Shown piece by piece: positions 54,419 through 62,801 of a DNA stretch of 64,000 bases; the stretch's first letter is position 1; the number at the start of each line of letters is the position of its first letter. Both the position numbers and the translations under genes were made by a program. Origin of the DNA: Clostridiales bacterium (GTDB lineage Bacteria > Bacillota > Clostridia > Lachnospirales > Lachnospiraceae); the NCBI GenBank assembly GCA_020859985.1, contig JAJBVD010000077.1, positions 118,789-182,788 on the forward strand, written 5' to 3'. The notes under the pieces were generated by a model. That model did not search any database and had not been told where the DNA came from. It saw nothing but the letters and a program-made list of their open reading frames with translations.

Positions 54419-57400
54419 TTATACTAATGTGAACACTTCTTTCGCAAGGTATTCAAGCGTCAGCCAGGAATCCAGCGCCGCCGCCCCGGACTCATCTCCG
54501 TCGTGCACAGCCCTGCACATCCGGTTCAGAAGGCTGTACATGCCCGCGCCGCCCGTCTCTTCGTTCACCTTAAGAACCCATTTGTCAGAGCGGATTTTCT
54601 CCTGGCCGGAGGGCAGCTCTTCGATGAACCTGCACTCGACCTCCTCATCCGCAAACAGGGTAAACTCCCGCACAAAAATTCCCTCAAAGCAGTCCGGCAC
54701 GATCTCCCGCGTATAAGATACCTCACAGGCAGAATTTTTCCCGGCATCCTGTGTCCCTGCAGCATCAGATGGCTCAGCAGAGTCGGCCTGCTTCGCGTTC
54801 CGATAACGGTACTCAATATACACCGTGCTCTTTGGGTTGCCCACATATTCCGCAAATACATGGCCTTCCATCTGCCACGACCGCAAAAGCGCCTCGTCAA
54901 AGCGCAGATAAAATGCAAAACGCATTCCCTTTGTATTGAATTCCTCCAGCATTTCCTCCGCGTAAACGCGCTGTGTCTTCGTAAGAGACACAGCCCTCGC
55001 GTAGTATTGCAGAAGTGCCAGACGACATACCTCCTCCTGTTCGGAAAGCCGGTCTGTTCCGCTTAAGCGCCGGTAGTCATTTTCTATAAAAGCAAAGACC
55101 GGATCCGCGACCGGAAGCCCCTTCACAAAGTATTCATAGGACTTCAGATTCACATAAGCCCTGCACAGCTTTTTGCGTCCCATCTTTTTCCGATAGGATT
55201 CAAAAATGGGTTCGGAGCCCTGCGTGCCCTGTCTCGTAAAAAGCATCATCATGAGAATTTTCTCTTCGAGCAGCATCGCATCCAGACCAAATTCACAGGC
55301 CGCGCTCCACACCAGCTTCATATTCTCAACCGATCCCTCATAATAGAGAAGCAGATAACGCAGCAGCTTATCATCGTATTTTCCTTTTTCAAAACACCAG
55401 TGGCAAAGAGAGAGGAGCATGGTGTTCTCTTCAAATTCCAGCTCCAGCACCATACGGCTGCAGATGCGTACCATCTGCAGAAGAGGAATTCCCTCCGCGC
55501 CATATCGGTTCAGCAGCTCAAACGCTTCCGCGCACCGGCTTTCCTCGGCAAGAAGCGTGACCAGCGCCGTTTTGTCGACGCGGACGTATTCCTCACAAGG
55601 AATCCGGTCAAGAAAATCCGGGAGCGTGTCGTCCATGGTGTGTGTCATATACCAGTCCAGTACGCTTTTTCTCAGCTCATCCCGATACCCATCCGATATC
55701 CCGGCCAGCTCACAGCCTGCCATAAAAAACGGCAGCAGCCGTTCATCCATCACATGATCCTTCAGGCTCTCCGAAGTCAGATAGACCACAAGGTTCAGGT
55801 CCTCCGGCGCTTTTTTTGCGCACCAAGCCATCAGTCTCTCATCCTCAATAAAACGGCGTATCCGGCAGGATGTTCCGGCAGCGTAGCGCCCTCCCGTCCC
55901 ATCTGTCATAAAGATGGCGCTGTCCGGATCGCTTATCCGGATCCGGCCTTTTCCGTCTTTCAGGCCGGCTGAAATCTCACGGGGCATGCGTCCGGAATGG
56001 ACCACGATCTGCTGCATCCCCGACATATCACAGGTGACCTCACAGGTGAACAGAAGCCGTATCACCTTTTTCGCAAGCGACTCTGTGATCATGGGCTCTT
56101 TCAGAAAATCAAGGTAGAGCGCCGCCAGATCATCCGTAATGTGTCCCAGCTCAAGCTGTTCCGCCACAAAACGCTCCATCGCCGGGCGGTGATTGAGCCA
56201 GGTCTGCGGATCGCTTTTGCGGGCGTCCGCAATGCTGCGGTAGAGTGCAGCCCGCTTCCGGTAATCCAGAGAGGTATCATAGACAAAATACATGCGGATA
56301 ATCTGCGGGAGCTCCTGAAACTGTATGCAGTCCATACTCTGCATATAGGCTTCATAAAGTCCGTTCATGCGCAGACCGGTCTCTACCCCCAGAGCATACC
56401 ATGGGAAATAGAGCGGGCCGGTCTTCTGTCCCCGGATCAGGAGCTGACAGATCGCCCTTTGCAGATCTTCAGAGGGATATACCTGATATCCGTGTGCGAG
56501 GACGTCAAACAGCCGCCCATCAAATGCAGTCTGATGCATGGTAAGGTTCGCAACCTGGCGGAGAATTTCCGCCGTCATCACCTTTTCCTGATCCACAAAA
56601 TGCAGAAGATGCAGCTCAAATTCTCCCAGATGGCGCAGAAGGAACGGATTGCTGCGAAGGGCCTGATATGCCTCCACATACAGGATCCGGCTGCGGCATC
56701 CGCTCCGGAACTGCTCCGCAACCGCCTCATAGCGCGCATCTGTATCATTTAAATATTTTTCCTGAAGGTACAAAAGAATCCACTGCAGCGGCCAGCTTGC
56801 CTGATTGCGGTAAAACTGCCTGGTAACCTCCTCCTCCACCCGGTCCACATAGGAGGCCTCGCGATAGAGAAAGGTCGAAATATAGAGATAAAAGCAGTAG
56901 CGCTCCGGTGTATTCAGCCGCTCCTTCTGCGACTCAATCTGCTCCAAAAGCTTCTCCGCCTTGTGTTTTTTGTCATCGGCAAAATACATCTGCACCAGAA
57001 AAAGATCCGCGAACGGGTCATCCCCGCCGGCTCTTTTATAGCTGTTGATCACACTGACCGACCGCTCGATCCAGGTTTCAAGATCCATCTTCTTCAGCCG
57101 GAAATCAATATAGCTGTTCTCCAGCTTTTTGATCATGATCTTCCGGATATGCGACTGGCGGTTCCCCGCTCTCCCGGACTTTTTGGCGCTCACCAGAACC
57201 TGTATGCTCTGTCTGCCTGCACGCAGGGTAAGTCTTGCAAAATTATTGCCCGCGTGCATCAGATTCGCATCCAGAATCAGATTGAGGTCAAAGCTGCTGC
57301 CTGCAAAATCATCTGTCGTAAAGCTTCTTCTCTCCGGACGCAGAAACAGAGCGTCGGATTCCACGGAGATCTCCTGAAATCCCCAGGTGCTTTTATGAAG

Positions 57401-58147
57401 ATGCAGCGTCTCACGCACCGGCTCCCGGAACCCGCCGCAATGCCACTCATAGGTGGCTTCGTACCGGTCGTCTCCTGCTGCTTCCGCAAAGCTTTGCGTC
57501 CCTTCATTCGGCCCGGAGAGAGAAAGCACGACTGCCTCTTTCTGGCCCGCACCGATCAAAAACTCTTCCATCGCGTGCAGCATAAATACAGAACGGCTCA
57601 TCGGAACGAGCTCGCCCCTGCGCTCTGTCCCTGTAGCCATCACGCCCTCATACAAGGCCAGCAGCCCGGGCTGTTCGCACAAAAGGCTCCGAAACTCCGG
57701 CGTCCAGAATGCCCGGCAGGCCATCCTGGCATCTGTCTTGGCATACTCTGTAAATCCCGCAAGGTCGGAAAACGGCAGCTTGCGGTCAACGGATCCGGCC
57801 ACTATATTTACTGTGCAGGGAATCTCATACTCCCCGCAGTCGCTGCAGATCAAAAGCTTCCCGATGCTTTCGGCTCCTTGCGGCAGACCGCTGCTGTCGA
57901 ACTGGTAGTGAATCTCATTGGACGTGCCAAGGAACTCCGCCGGCTCGCAGATCATCCGCGCGTCAGACGGGTAGAGAAAGCCATGCACCCTCTGTCCGGC
58001 CGCGCCTTCTATGAAAAACTTCCCGTGCAGCACTTCTCCCGGCGCACCGCTCATGGTCAGCTCTTCCGGGCGGATGACGAGCTGTCCCTGCTCATATTCA
58101 AATATTCCGTTCAGTAATTGTTCGATCCGTCTTTTCAATCTTTTCAC
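54419..58147 (-). CDS. Giant DUF5717-like protein
   Basis: 1242 residues, no signal peptide, no membrane helix. The N-terminal ~330 residues appear beta-rich in two blocks (ELTMSGAPGEVLHGKFFIEG, CGEYEIPCTVNIVAGS and later LHKSTWGFQEISVESDALFL). From about 360 the protein is helical with repeat-like units (KLLEQIESQKERLNTPERYC; RYEAVAEQFRSGCRSRILYV; DFLDRIPCEEYVRV), likely a TPR/armadillo-like solenoid. The C-terminal ~190 residues return to beta structure (VYIEYRYRNAKQ, FVREFTLFADEEVECRFIEE). I recall this family as DUF5717, mostly in Lachnospiraceae. It heads the operon. No function is known to me. Confidence 0.7.
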   Translation of the reverse strand: MKRLKRRIEQLLNGIFEYEQGQLVIRPEELTMSGAPGEVLHGKFFIEGAAGQRVHGFLYPSDARMICEPAEFLGTSNEIHYQFDSSGLPQGAESIGKLLICSDCGEYEIPCTVNIVAGSVDRKLPFSDLAGFTEYAKTDARMACRAFWTPEFRSLLCEQPGLLALYEGVMATGTERRGELVPMSRSVFMLHAMEEFLIGAGQKEAVVLSLSGPNEGTQSFAEAAGDDRYEATYEWHCGGFREPVRETLHLHKSTWGFQEISVESDALFLRPERRSFTTDDFAGSSFDLNLILDANLMHAGNNFARLTLRAGRQSIQVLVSAKKSGRAGNRQSHIRKIMIKKLENSYIDFRLKKMDLETWIERSVSVINSYKRAGGDDPFADLFLVQMYFADDKKHKAEKLLEQIESQKERLNTPERYCFYLYISTFLYREASYVDRVEEEVTRQFYRNQASWPLQWILLYLQEKYLNDTDARYEAVAEQFRSGCRSRILYVEAYQALRSNPFLLRHLGEFELHLLHFVDQEKVMTAEILRQVANLTMHQTAFDGRLFDVLAHGYQVYPSEDLQRAICQLLIRGQKTGPLYFPWYALGVETGLRMNGLYEAYMQSMDCIQFQELPQIIRMYFVYDTSLDYRKRAALYRSIADARKSDPQTWLNHRPAMERFVAEQLELGHITDDLAALYLDFLKEPMITESLAKKVIRLLFTCEVTCDMSGMQQIVVHSGRMPREISAGLKDGKGRIRISDPDSAIFMTDGTGGRYAAGTSCRIRRFIEDERLMAWCAKKAPEDLNLVVYLTSESLKDHVMDERLLPFFMAGCELAGISDGYRDELRKSVLDWYMTHTMDDTLPDFLDRIPCEEYVRVDKTALVTLLAEESRCAEAFELLNRYGAEGIPLLQMVRICSRMVLELEFEENTMLLSLCHWCFEKGKYDDKLLRYLLLYYEGSVENMKLVWSAACEFGLDAMLLEEKILMMMLFTRQGTQGSEPIFESYRKKMGRKKLCRAYVNLKSYEYFVKGLPVADPVFAFIENDYRRLSGTDRLSEQEEVCRLALLQYYARAVSLTKTQRVYAEEMLEEFNTKGMRFAFYLRFDEALLRSWQMEGHVFAEYVGNPKSTVYIEYRYRNAKQADSAEPSDAAGTQDAGKNSACEVSYTREIVPDCFEGIFVREFTLFADEEVECRFIEELPSGQEKIRSDKWVLKVNEETGGAGMYSLLNRMCRAVHDGDESGAAALDSWLTLEYLAKEVFTLV

Positions 58148-58333
58148 CTGTCAGAGATGTCTCTTTGGTGCCGGCCTTACAAGGCGGCGTTCTGCGTAGC
58201 CACTAATATAGTCAGTATATCACAAACATACAGCCACTTCCACATCAATTTTACAAAAGAAATCCGTATGAAACTCTGAATAAATCTGCCGCGGAGCTTT
58301 TTATGATACAGGGATAGAAATTTCTTATATCAC

Positions 58334-58376
58334 AAAAAAGCTCCGCACGACAATGCATATACATCGTCTGCGAAGC
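58334..58376 (-). terminator. Terminator downstream of tRNA-Glu
   Basis: Minus strand GCTTCGCAGACGA pairs with TCGTGCGGAGC (small bulge) and is followed by TTTTTTGTG. It starts 9 bp after the tRNA. The remaining stretch down to the DUF5717-like start (58148-58333) shows no gene. Confidence 0.8.
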
Positions 58377-58384
58377 CTTTGAGA

Positions 58385-58456
58385 TAGTCCCTAGGGGAAT
58401 CGAACCCCTGTTTCCGCCGTGAGAGGGCGGCGTCTTAACCGCTTGACCAAGGAACC
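58385..58456 (-). tRNA. tRNA-Glu (CUC anticodon)
   Basis: 72 nt, read on the minus strand from GGTTCCTTGGTCAAGCGGTT. Anticodon stem CCGCC/GGCGG encloses the loop CTCTCAC, so the anticodon is CTC (Glu, GAG codons). The T-arm is ACAGGGGTTCGATTCCCCT-like and the acceptor closes with AGGGACT and discriminator A. CCA is not encoded. A CUC tRNA-Glu is a secondary isoacceptor, so a UUC tRNA must exist elsewhere. Confidence 0.92.
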
Positions 58457-58515
58457 ATGCTTGAGTACTATAACATGAGTTCCCGGAAATTGCAAGCATT
58501 TTTTTGAAAATTTTG

Positions 58516-60024
58516 TTATTTTTGAAAACCGTATAATTTTGCATATTTTTGATTGAAATAATCTAATAACGGTTGTGCAGAAAGTTCTTTCCCGCAAACG
58601 CGCTGCAGCACCTCAGCCGAAGTATACCGGCTGCCATAACGGTGAATTTTTTCATTCAGCCACGAGGTAATTTCGCTGATGCGTCCTTCCTCAAGTATCG
58701 TATCAACACTGCCCTTTTCTTTCTCCAGTGCCTCCAGGAACATGCCGTCATACATTGATCCGAGCAGGTAGGACGGAAAATAGCCGAACGAACCGTCAGA
58801 CCAGTGCATATCCTGAAGAATGCCCTCCCCGTCATTTTCCGGACGTATGCCAAGCAGCTCTTCCATTTTATCGTTCCAGAGCTGCGGAAGCTCGTCCACA
58901 GGCGTGTTGTCACGGAAGATGGCCTTCTCCATCTCATAGCGAAGGATAATATGCAGGCAATAGGTCACCTCGTCGGCTTCCGTGCGGATCAGGCTTGGAT
59001 GAACGTCGTTGATTGCCCGGCAGAATGTGTCAAGCGGCACCTTCCGGAACTGCGGAAGCAGTTCGCCAAGCTTATCGTAGATCGGCACCCAGAAGCTGCG
59101 GCGGCGCCCCAGTATATTCTCAAAAAAGCGGGACTGGCTCTCATGAAGCCCCATCATATTTACCTGCTCCAGCGCGGTATCCTCATAAGCGGGATCGATA
59201 TTCTGACCAAAGATCGCATGTCCGCCCTCATGAATGGCGCTGAACATCGCACTGATCGGGTCTTTTTCGCTGTAATGGTTGGTCACACGGACATCCCCGA
59301 TACAAAGATCGGTCGTGAACGGGTGCTCGCTTTCAGCCGTCGCTCCGGCATCCTTGTCGAAGCCGATATAAGAAAGCAGCATGTCCTGCACTTTTTTCTG
59401 TGCTTCCATGTCGTACGTGCCCTCTAAAGCAGAAAGATCCGGCCGGCCGCTCTCTTCGATCTTTTTCAGCAGCGGCAGCAGCCCTTCTTTGAGTTCATCA
59501 AATACGCGGTCTATCGTCTTACTGTCCATGCCCTCCTCATACAGATCAAGGAGCACCTCATAAGCCTCCTCATCCGGCTCCATATAGTGCACATACTCCT
59601 TTGTCATGGAAATCACCTTCTCCAGATGCGGCGCAAACTGAGAAAAATCCGCAGCGCGCTTTGCCTTCTCCCAGGCTCGCTCCGATCTCGTTTTCACCTC
59701 CGTATAAGAGGAATAGAATTCCTCCGGAATTCGTTTAAAACGCTCATAATCGCGCAAATAGCGTTTCACCGTCAGCTGCATGGTCTCATCAAGCGCATCA
59801 AACTGCTCCGGCTTTGAGAGTTCCTTTAACATTTCCCCGTACTCGTCCGCCGTAGAGAGGCGAAATGACTCGGTTGAAAAATAATTGATGGCATTCATCC
59901 GCGCCTCGACCCCCTTTTCCGGAGCCAGCGTAGACAGATCCCAGTAAAGAAGCGTCAGGACATGGTCGTACTGACGCATTTTGTGCAGATACTCTTTGAA
60001 TTGTTCCAGCGTGTTGTTGTTCAT
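58516..60024 (-). CDS. M32 family metallocarboxypeptidase (carboxypeptidase Taq type)
   Basis: 502 residues, normal for the family. The zinc site is HEGGH in MFSAIHEGGHAIFGQNI, with the downstream ESQSRFFENILGRRRSFW segment containing the third ligand Glu. The N-terminal TLLYWDLSTLAPEKGVEARM and the C-terminal FRDNTPVDELPQLWNDKMEE are M32 landmarks. It removes C-terminal residues from peptides in the cytosol. Start ATG follows GGAGG. Monocistronic, upstream of the tRNA-Glu gene; whether they share a transcript is unclear. Confidence 0.96.
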   Translation of the reverse strand: MNNNTLEQFKEYLHKMRQYDHVLTLLYWDLSTLAPEKGVEARMNAINYFSTESFRLSTADEYGEMLKELSKPEQFDALDETMQLTVKRYLRDYERFKRIPEEFYSSYTEVKTRSERAWEKAKRAADFSQFAPHLEKVISMTKEYVHYMEPDEEAYEVLLDLYEEGMDSKTIDRVFDELKEGLLPLLKKIEESGRPDLSALEGTYDMEAQKKVQDMLLSYIGFDKDAGATAESEHPFTTDLCIGDVRVTNHYSEKDPISAMFSAIHEGGHAIFGQNIDPAYEDTALEQVNMMGLHESQSRFFENILGRRRSFWVPIYDKLGELLPQFRKVPLDTFCRAINDVHPSLIRTEADEVTYCLHIILRYEMEKAIFRDNTPVDELPQLWNDKMEELLGIRPENDGEGILQDMHWSDGSFGYFPSYLLGSMYDGMFLEALEKEKGSVDTILEEGRISEITSWLNEKIHRYGSRYTSAEVLQRVCGKELSAQPLLDYFNQKYAKLYGFQK

Positions 60025-60084
60025 GCAAATCCTCCGTTCCGCCGTCTTTCTTACGGCCCGTATTCTGATCGTTCTGCTGCACTC

Positions 60085-60137
60085 GTAACTGTTCCGTACC
60101 CTCGAAGCAAGTGCGGGGTACTGTCCTGAACAGTTAC
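60085..60137 (-). repeat. Dispersed GTAACTGT hairpin repeat, extended copy 5
   Basis: Outer arms GTAACTGTTC (60085-60094) and GAACAGTTAC (60128-60137) are perfectly complementary over 10 bp, and GTACCC pairs with GGGTAC inside, giving a 53-nt hairpin. It is the longest form of the repeat and lies between the M32 peptidase and the D,D-carboxypeptidase genes. Confidence 0.78.
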
Positions 60138-60209
60138 CTGCATTCAGCTATATTCACATAGTATGTCTGACAGCAAACCATTTTATACATCAGGTCATGG
60201 GTATTCGTT

Positions 60210-61550
60210 TCAGAAAAGGAAGGCCTCGGCCAGCTCCCTTAAACAGTACAGCCACGTCCGCTCCTTCACCTCTCCTGCCGTCACAATAGAAGCAGTCGCA
60301 TACTCAGTCCCGTCGACCAGATAATGCACCAGACCAACCTGCTCCCCTGCCTGCACCGGCGCTTCCATTGTCCGGAACTGTTCTATCCGCACCACTGTCT
60401 GATCGTCAGCCCGCATCAGAACCTCCGTCGCGGACAGCTCCTCAACGATAGTAGCCACACTCTCCTGCTGCCCGTTCGTCACCGGAATATCCTCTGTCCG
60501 GACCGTTCCTTCCGTAATGTCCCGCAGTTCAAATTCCGACAGTCCGTAGTTCATCAGCTTCTTCGTATCCACCCATTTATAGCCCTTGTTGTTGGGCCAG
60601 CCGCAGGCGAGGAGCGCCACGATCAGCAGCTTCCCATCCCGCAAAAGAGCGCCGACGTAGCAGTATCCGGCTTTGGATGTAAACCCGGTCTTGCCGGAAA
60701 GCGCCCCATCCATCAGGTTCAGAAAGGCATTGTGGTTCGTACAGCTGTAGCTGCGGGTTCCGGACCGGTTCGTAAACGTATAAGAAGCAGTCCGGGTCAC
60801 GTTTAAAAATTCCGCGGATTGGGAGGAGCCGGTGAGACAATACCGCATCACCAGAGCCAGATCCCGCGCGGTCGTGTGGTGTTCTCCATTCGCATCCTCC
60901 GCGTCAAGGCCGTTTGGCGTGATGTAATAAGTCTCGGTGCAGCCGATCTCTCTGGCCTTCGCATTCATCATGGCAGCAAATCCTTCTACACTGCCGCCGA
61001 CCGTCTCCGCGACGCAGACCGCGGTGTCATTGTGCGATTCCAGCATCAGCGAATACAAAAGATCGTTTAAATAAAACTCATCCCCCTGCACCAGTCCCAG
61101 CTTTACCTCCGGCTGTGCGGACGCGTTCGCGGATACCTGACAAAGCGCCTCCGGGTTGCTCTCCAGCCATTCCAGTGCGAGAATGCAGGTCATGATCTTC
61201 GTCGTGCTCGCCATCGGAAGCGGCGTGTCTCCATCCTTGTCATACAGCACGCGTCCGCTGCCGCCGTCCATCAGCACGGCACTCGCGGCATACAGCTCCA
61301 GCGTATCCGCCGCAGATACGGAAACAGAATCCGTTCTGTTCAAAAGCTTTTTTGCCGAAACCAGTTCCGAAGCAGTGAAAAAAGCAGACGAGTTCCCAGG
61401 GTAGCCAACTATCATAAGTACGGTCAGAAATCCCGCAAAGATTCTCTTTTGCACCCAATGCTTTTCCTCGCTTCTCACTGTTCCGCAAAAACGAGCTGCC
61501 GGAGCCATCCCTGTCCGCCTTTTCATACCACGCAAAATCCCCGCCTGCAT
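60210..61550 (-). CDS. dacF: D-alanyl-D-alanine carboxypeptidase (PBP5/DacF type)
   Basis: 446 residues. After a basic N-terminus comes a hydrophobic export segment (IFAGFLTVLMIVGYPGNSSA). The penicillin-binding motifs are SxxK in MASTTKIMTCILALEW, SxN in LESHNDTAVCVAE and KTG in GALSGKTGFTSKAGYCYVGA. A C-terminal PBP5-like domain follows (VRTEDIPVTNGQQES). It trims the terminal D-Ala from peptidoglycan stem peptides outside the membrane. The ATG at 61550 follows AGGAAGAC. The symbol is by family; orthology to a particular DacA or DacF is not certain. Upstream is the L,D-transpeptidase gene. Confidence 0.9.
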   Translation of the reverse strand: MQAGILRGMKRRTGMAPAARFCGTVRSEEKHWVQKRIFAGFLTVLMIVGYPGNSSAFFTASELVSAKKLLNRTDSVSVSAADTLELYAASAVLMDGGSGRVLYDKDGDTPLPMASTTKIMTCILALEWLESNPEALCQVSANASAQPEVKLGLVQGDEFYLNDLLYSLMLESHNDTAVCVAETVGGSVEGFAAMMNAKAREIGCTETYYITPNGLDAEDANGEHHTTARDLALVMRYCLTGSSQSAEFLNVTRTASYTFTNRSGTRSYSCTNHNAFLNLMDGALSGKTGFTSKAGYCYVGALLRDGKLLIVALLACGWPNNKGYKWVDTKKLMNYGLSEFELRDITEGTVRTEDIPVTNGQQESVATIVEELSATEVLMRADDQTVVRIEQFRTMEAPVQAGEQVGLVHYLVDGTEYATASIVTAGEVKERTWLYCLRELAEAFLF

Positions 61551-61612
61551 CTTGTCTTCCTCATTTTATGCAATGCGGCGGGGATTCATTCTTATAAAGG
61601 AGCACAGTGGGA

Positions 61613-62674
61613 TCAGTAGCTGATCACCTTGGTCTTGTTCGGTATGTTAGTGTAAATCCACTTCGCATGCGACAGGGAGAGGCGCACGCATCCATGAGAC
61701 GCATTCGTCCCCAGTCCGGACTCCACGACTGTCGTCATGCTGCCCGGAGAGTACAGGATGGAATGGAACAGATAGTTCCCGTAAAACTGCGTGTAATACC
61801 AGCAGGTATAGGTACTCGTGCCGAACGACTTTCCTCTGCCCGTGATCGTATAGGAGCCCTTCACGGTCGGCGAGGATGCCTTGCCTGTAGAGGCGGTCCA
61901 ATAATATTTCAGCGTCCAGTTCCCCTTCTTGCCGGTGAAGATCCCGACCTTATTCGTCTTGGAATTCACCAGAATCAGGTATTTGGTACTACTCTTATAG
62001 GACTGTGCCTTTTTGACCATCGCAGCCGCATTCTTATCCGTCTTTGTTGTCCGGCGGCCTTGACTGTTCACATAGCCGTATCCTTTGGACGACGAACCGG
62101 TCACGCAACTGGTCTGCATCACGCCGTTTTTATTCACATAATAATAGTATTTCCCAACCTTGACCCAGGTGCTGGTCTTCATCCGGTAGTTTGAGCCAAA
62201 GTAATACTTCTTTTTATTGATCTTTACCCAACCGGTCTGCGCTCTGCCGTTCGAATCAAAATAGTATTTGTACTTGCCAATCTTGGTCAGGCCGATCGCC
62301 GCGGCGCCGACCTCCGTGCCGGTACCAGTCGTCTGAAAGTAATATTTATAGCTGCCGATCGTCTGCCAACCGGTCTGCATCACGCCATTCGTATCGAAAT
62401 AGTAGCGGGAGCCGTTGATCTTTGCCAGACCGGTCACTGCGGAGCCCTCGGGGAGCTTCGAGGACGAGGTAATAAAGTAATAGGTGTCCTCTCCGATCGT
62501 CTGCCAGCCGGTCTGCATCACACCGTCTGCGTCATAATAGTACCAGTATCCGTCGATCTGCGTCAGCCCGACTGTCACCTGACTTTCCTCCGCGGCTGCT
62601 GTCATCGTACCGAGGCCCATCGTCAGGCTGATGAGCATCACCAACGTGAAAAACAAAAGCAGTTTCTTCTTCAT
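61613..62674 (-). CDS. L,D-transpeptidase with choline-binding-type cell-wall repeats
   Basis: 353 residues from MKKKLLLFFTLVMLISLTMG, a signal peptide ending near TAAAEE. Residues about 35-185 hold roughly seven cell-wall-binding repeats of 20-25 residues, recognisable by YYYDADGVMQTGWQTIG and KYYFDSNGRAQTGWVKI. The C-terminal YkuD domain (about 225-353) has the catalytic Cys in ASHGCVRLSLSHAKWIY. It forms L,D cross-links in peptidoglycan or attaches proteins. The ATG follows AAGGAGACG; an earlier in-frame ATG at 62713 lacks a site and would precede the signal peptide. It lies just upstream of dacF. Confidence 0.92.
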   Translation of the reverse strand: MKKKLLLFFTLVMLISLTMGLGTMTAAAEESQVTVGLTQIDGYWYYYDADGVMQTGWQTIGEDTYYFITSSSKLPEGSAVTGLAKINGSRYYFDTNGVMQTGWQTIGSYKYYFQTTGTGTEVGAAAIGLTKIGKYKYYFDSNGRAQTGWVKINKKKYYFGSNYRMKTSTWVKVGKYYYYVNKNGVMQTSCVTGSSSKGYGYVNSQGRRTTKTDKNAAAMVKKAQSYKSSTKYLILVNSKTNKVGIFTGKKGNWTLKYYWTASTGKASSPTVKGSYTITGRGKSFGTSTYTCWYYTQFYGNYLFHSILYSPGSMTTVVESGLGTNASHGCVRLSLSHAKWIYTNIPNKTKVISY

Positions 62675-62766
62675 CGTCCTCGTCTCCTTCACACATCCAA
62701 AATTCTCTTTCACAACTGGCTTATTCTACCATTTATTTGTTTCTGTGTCCACAGCTTCAAAAATTT

Positions 62767-62801
62767 TAAGATTTCCGTTTCCGAATCTTTGGAAATTCTT
62801 A
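62767..62801 (-). terminator. Terminator overlapping the helicase stop codon
   Basis: Minus strand TAAGAATTTCC and GGAAATCTTA pair across a 14-nt loop and are followed by AAATTTTTG. The upstream arm contains the helicase stop codon. Confidence 0.55.
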
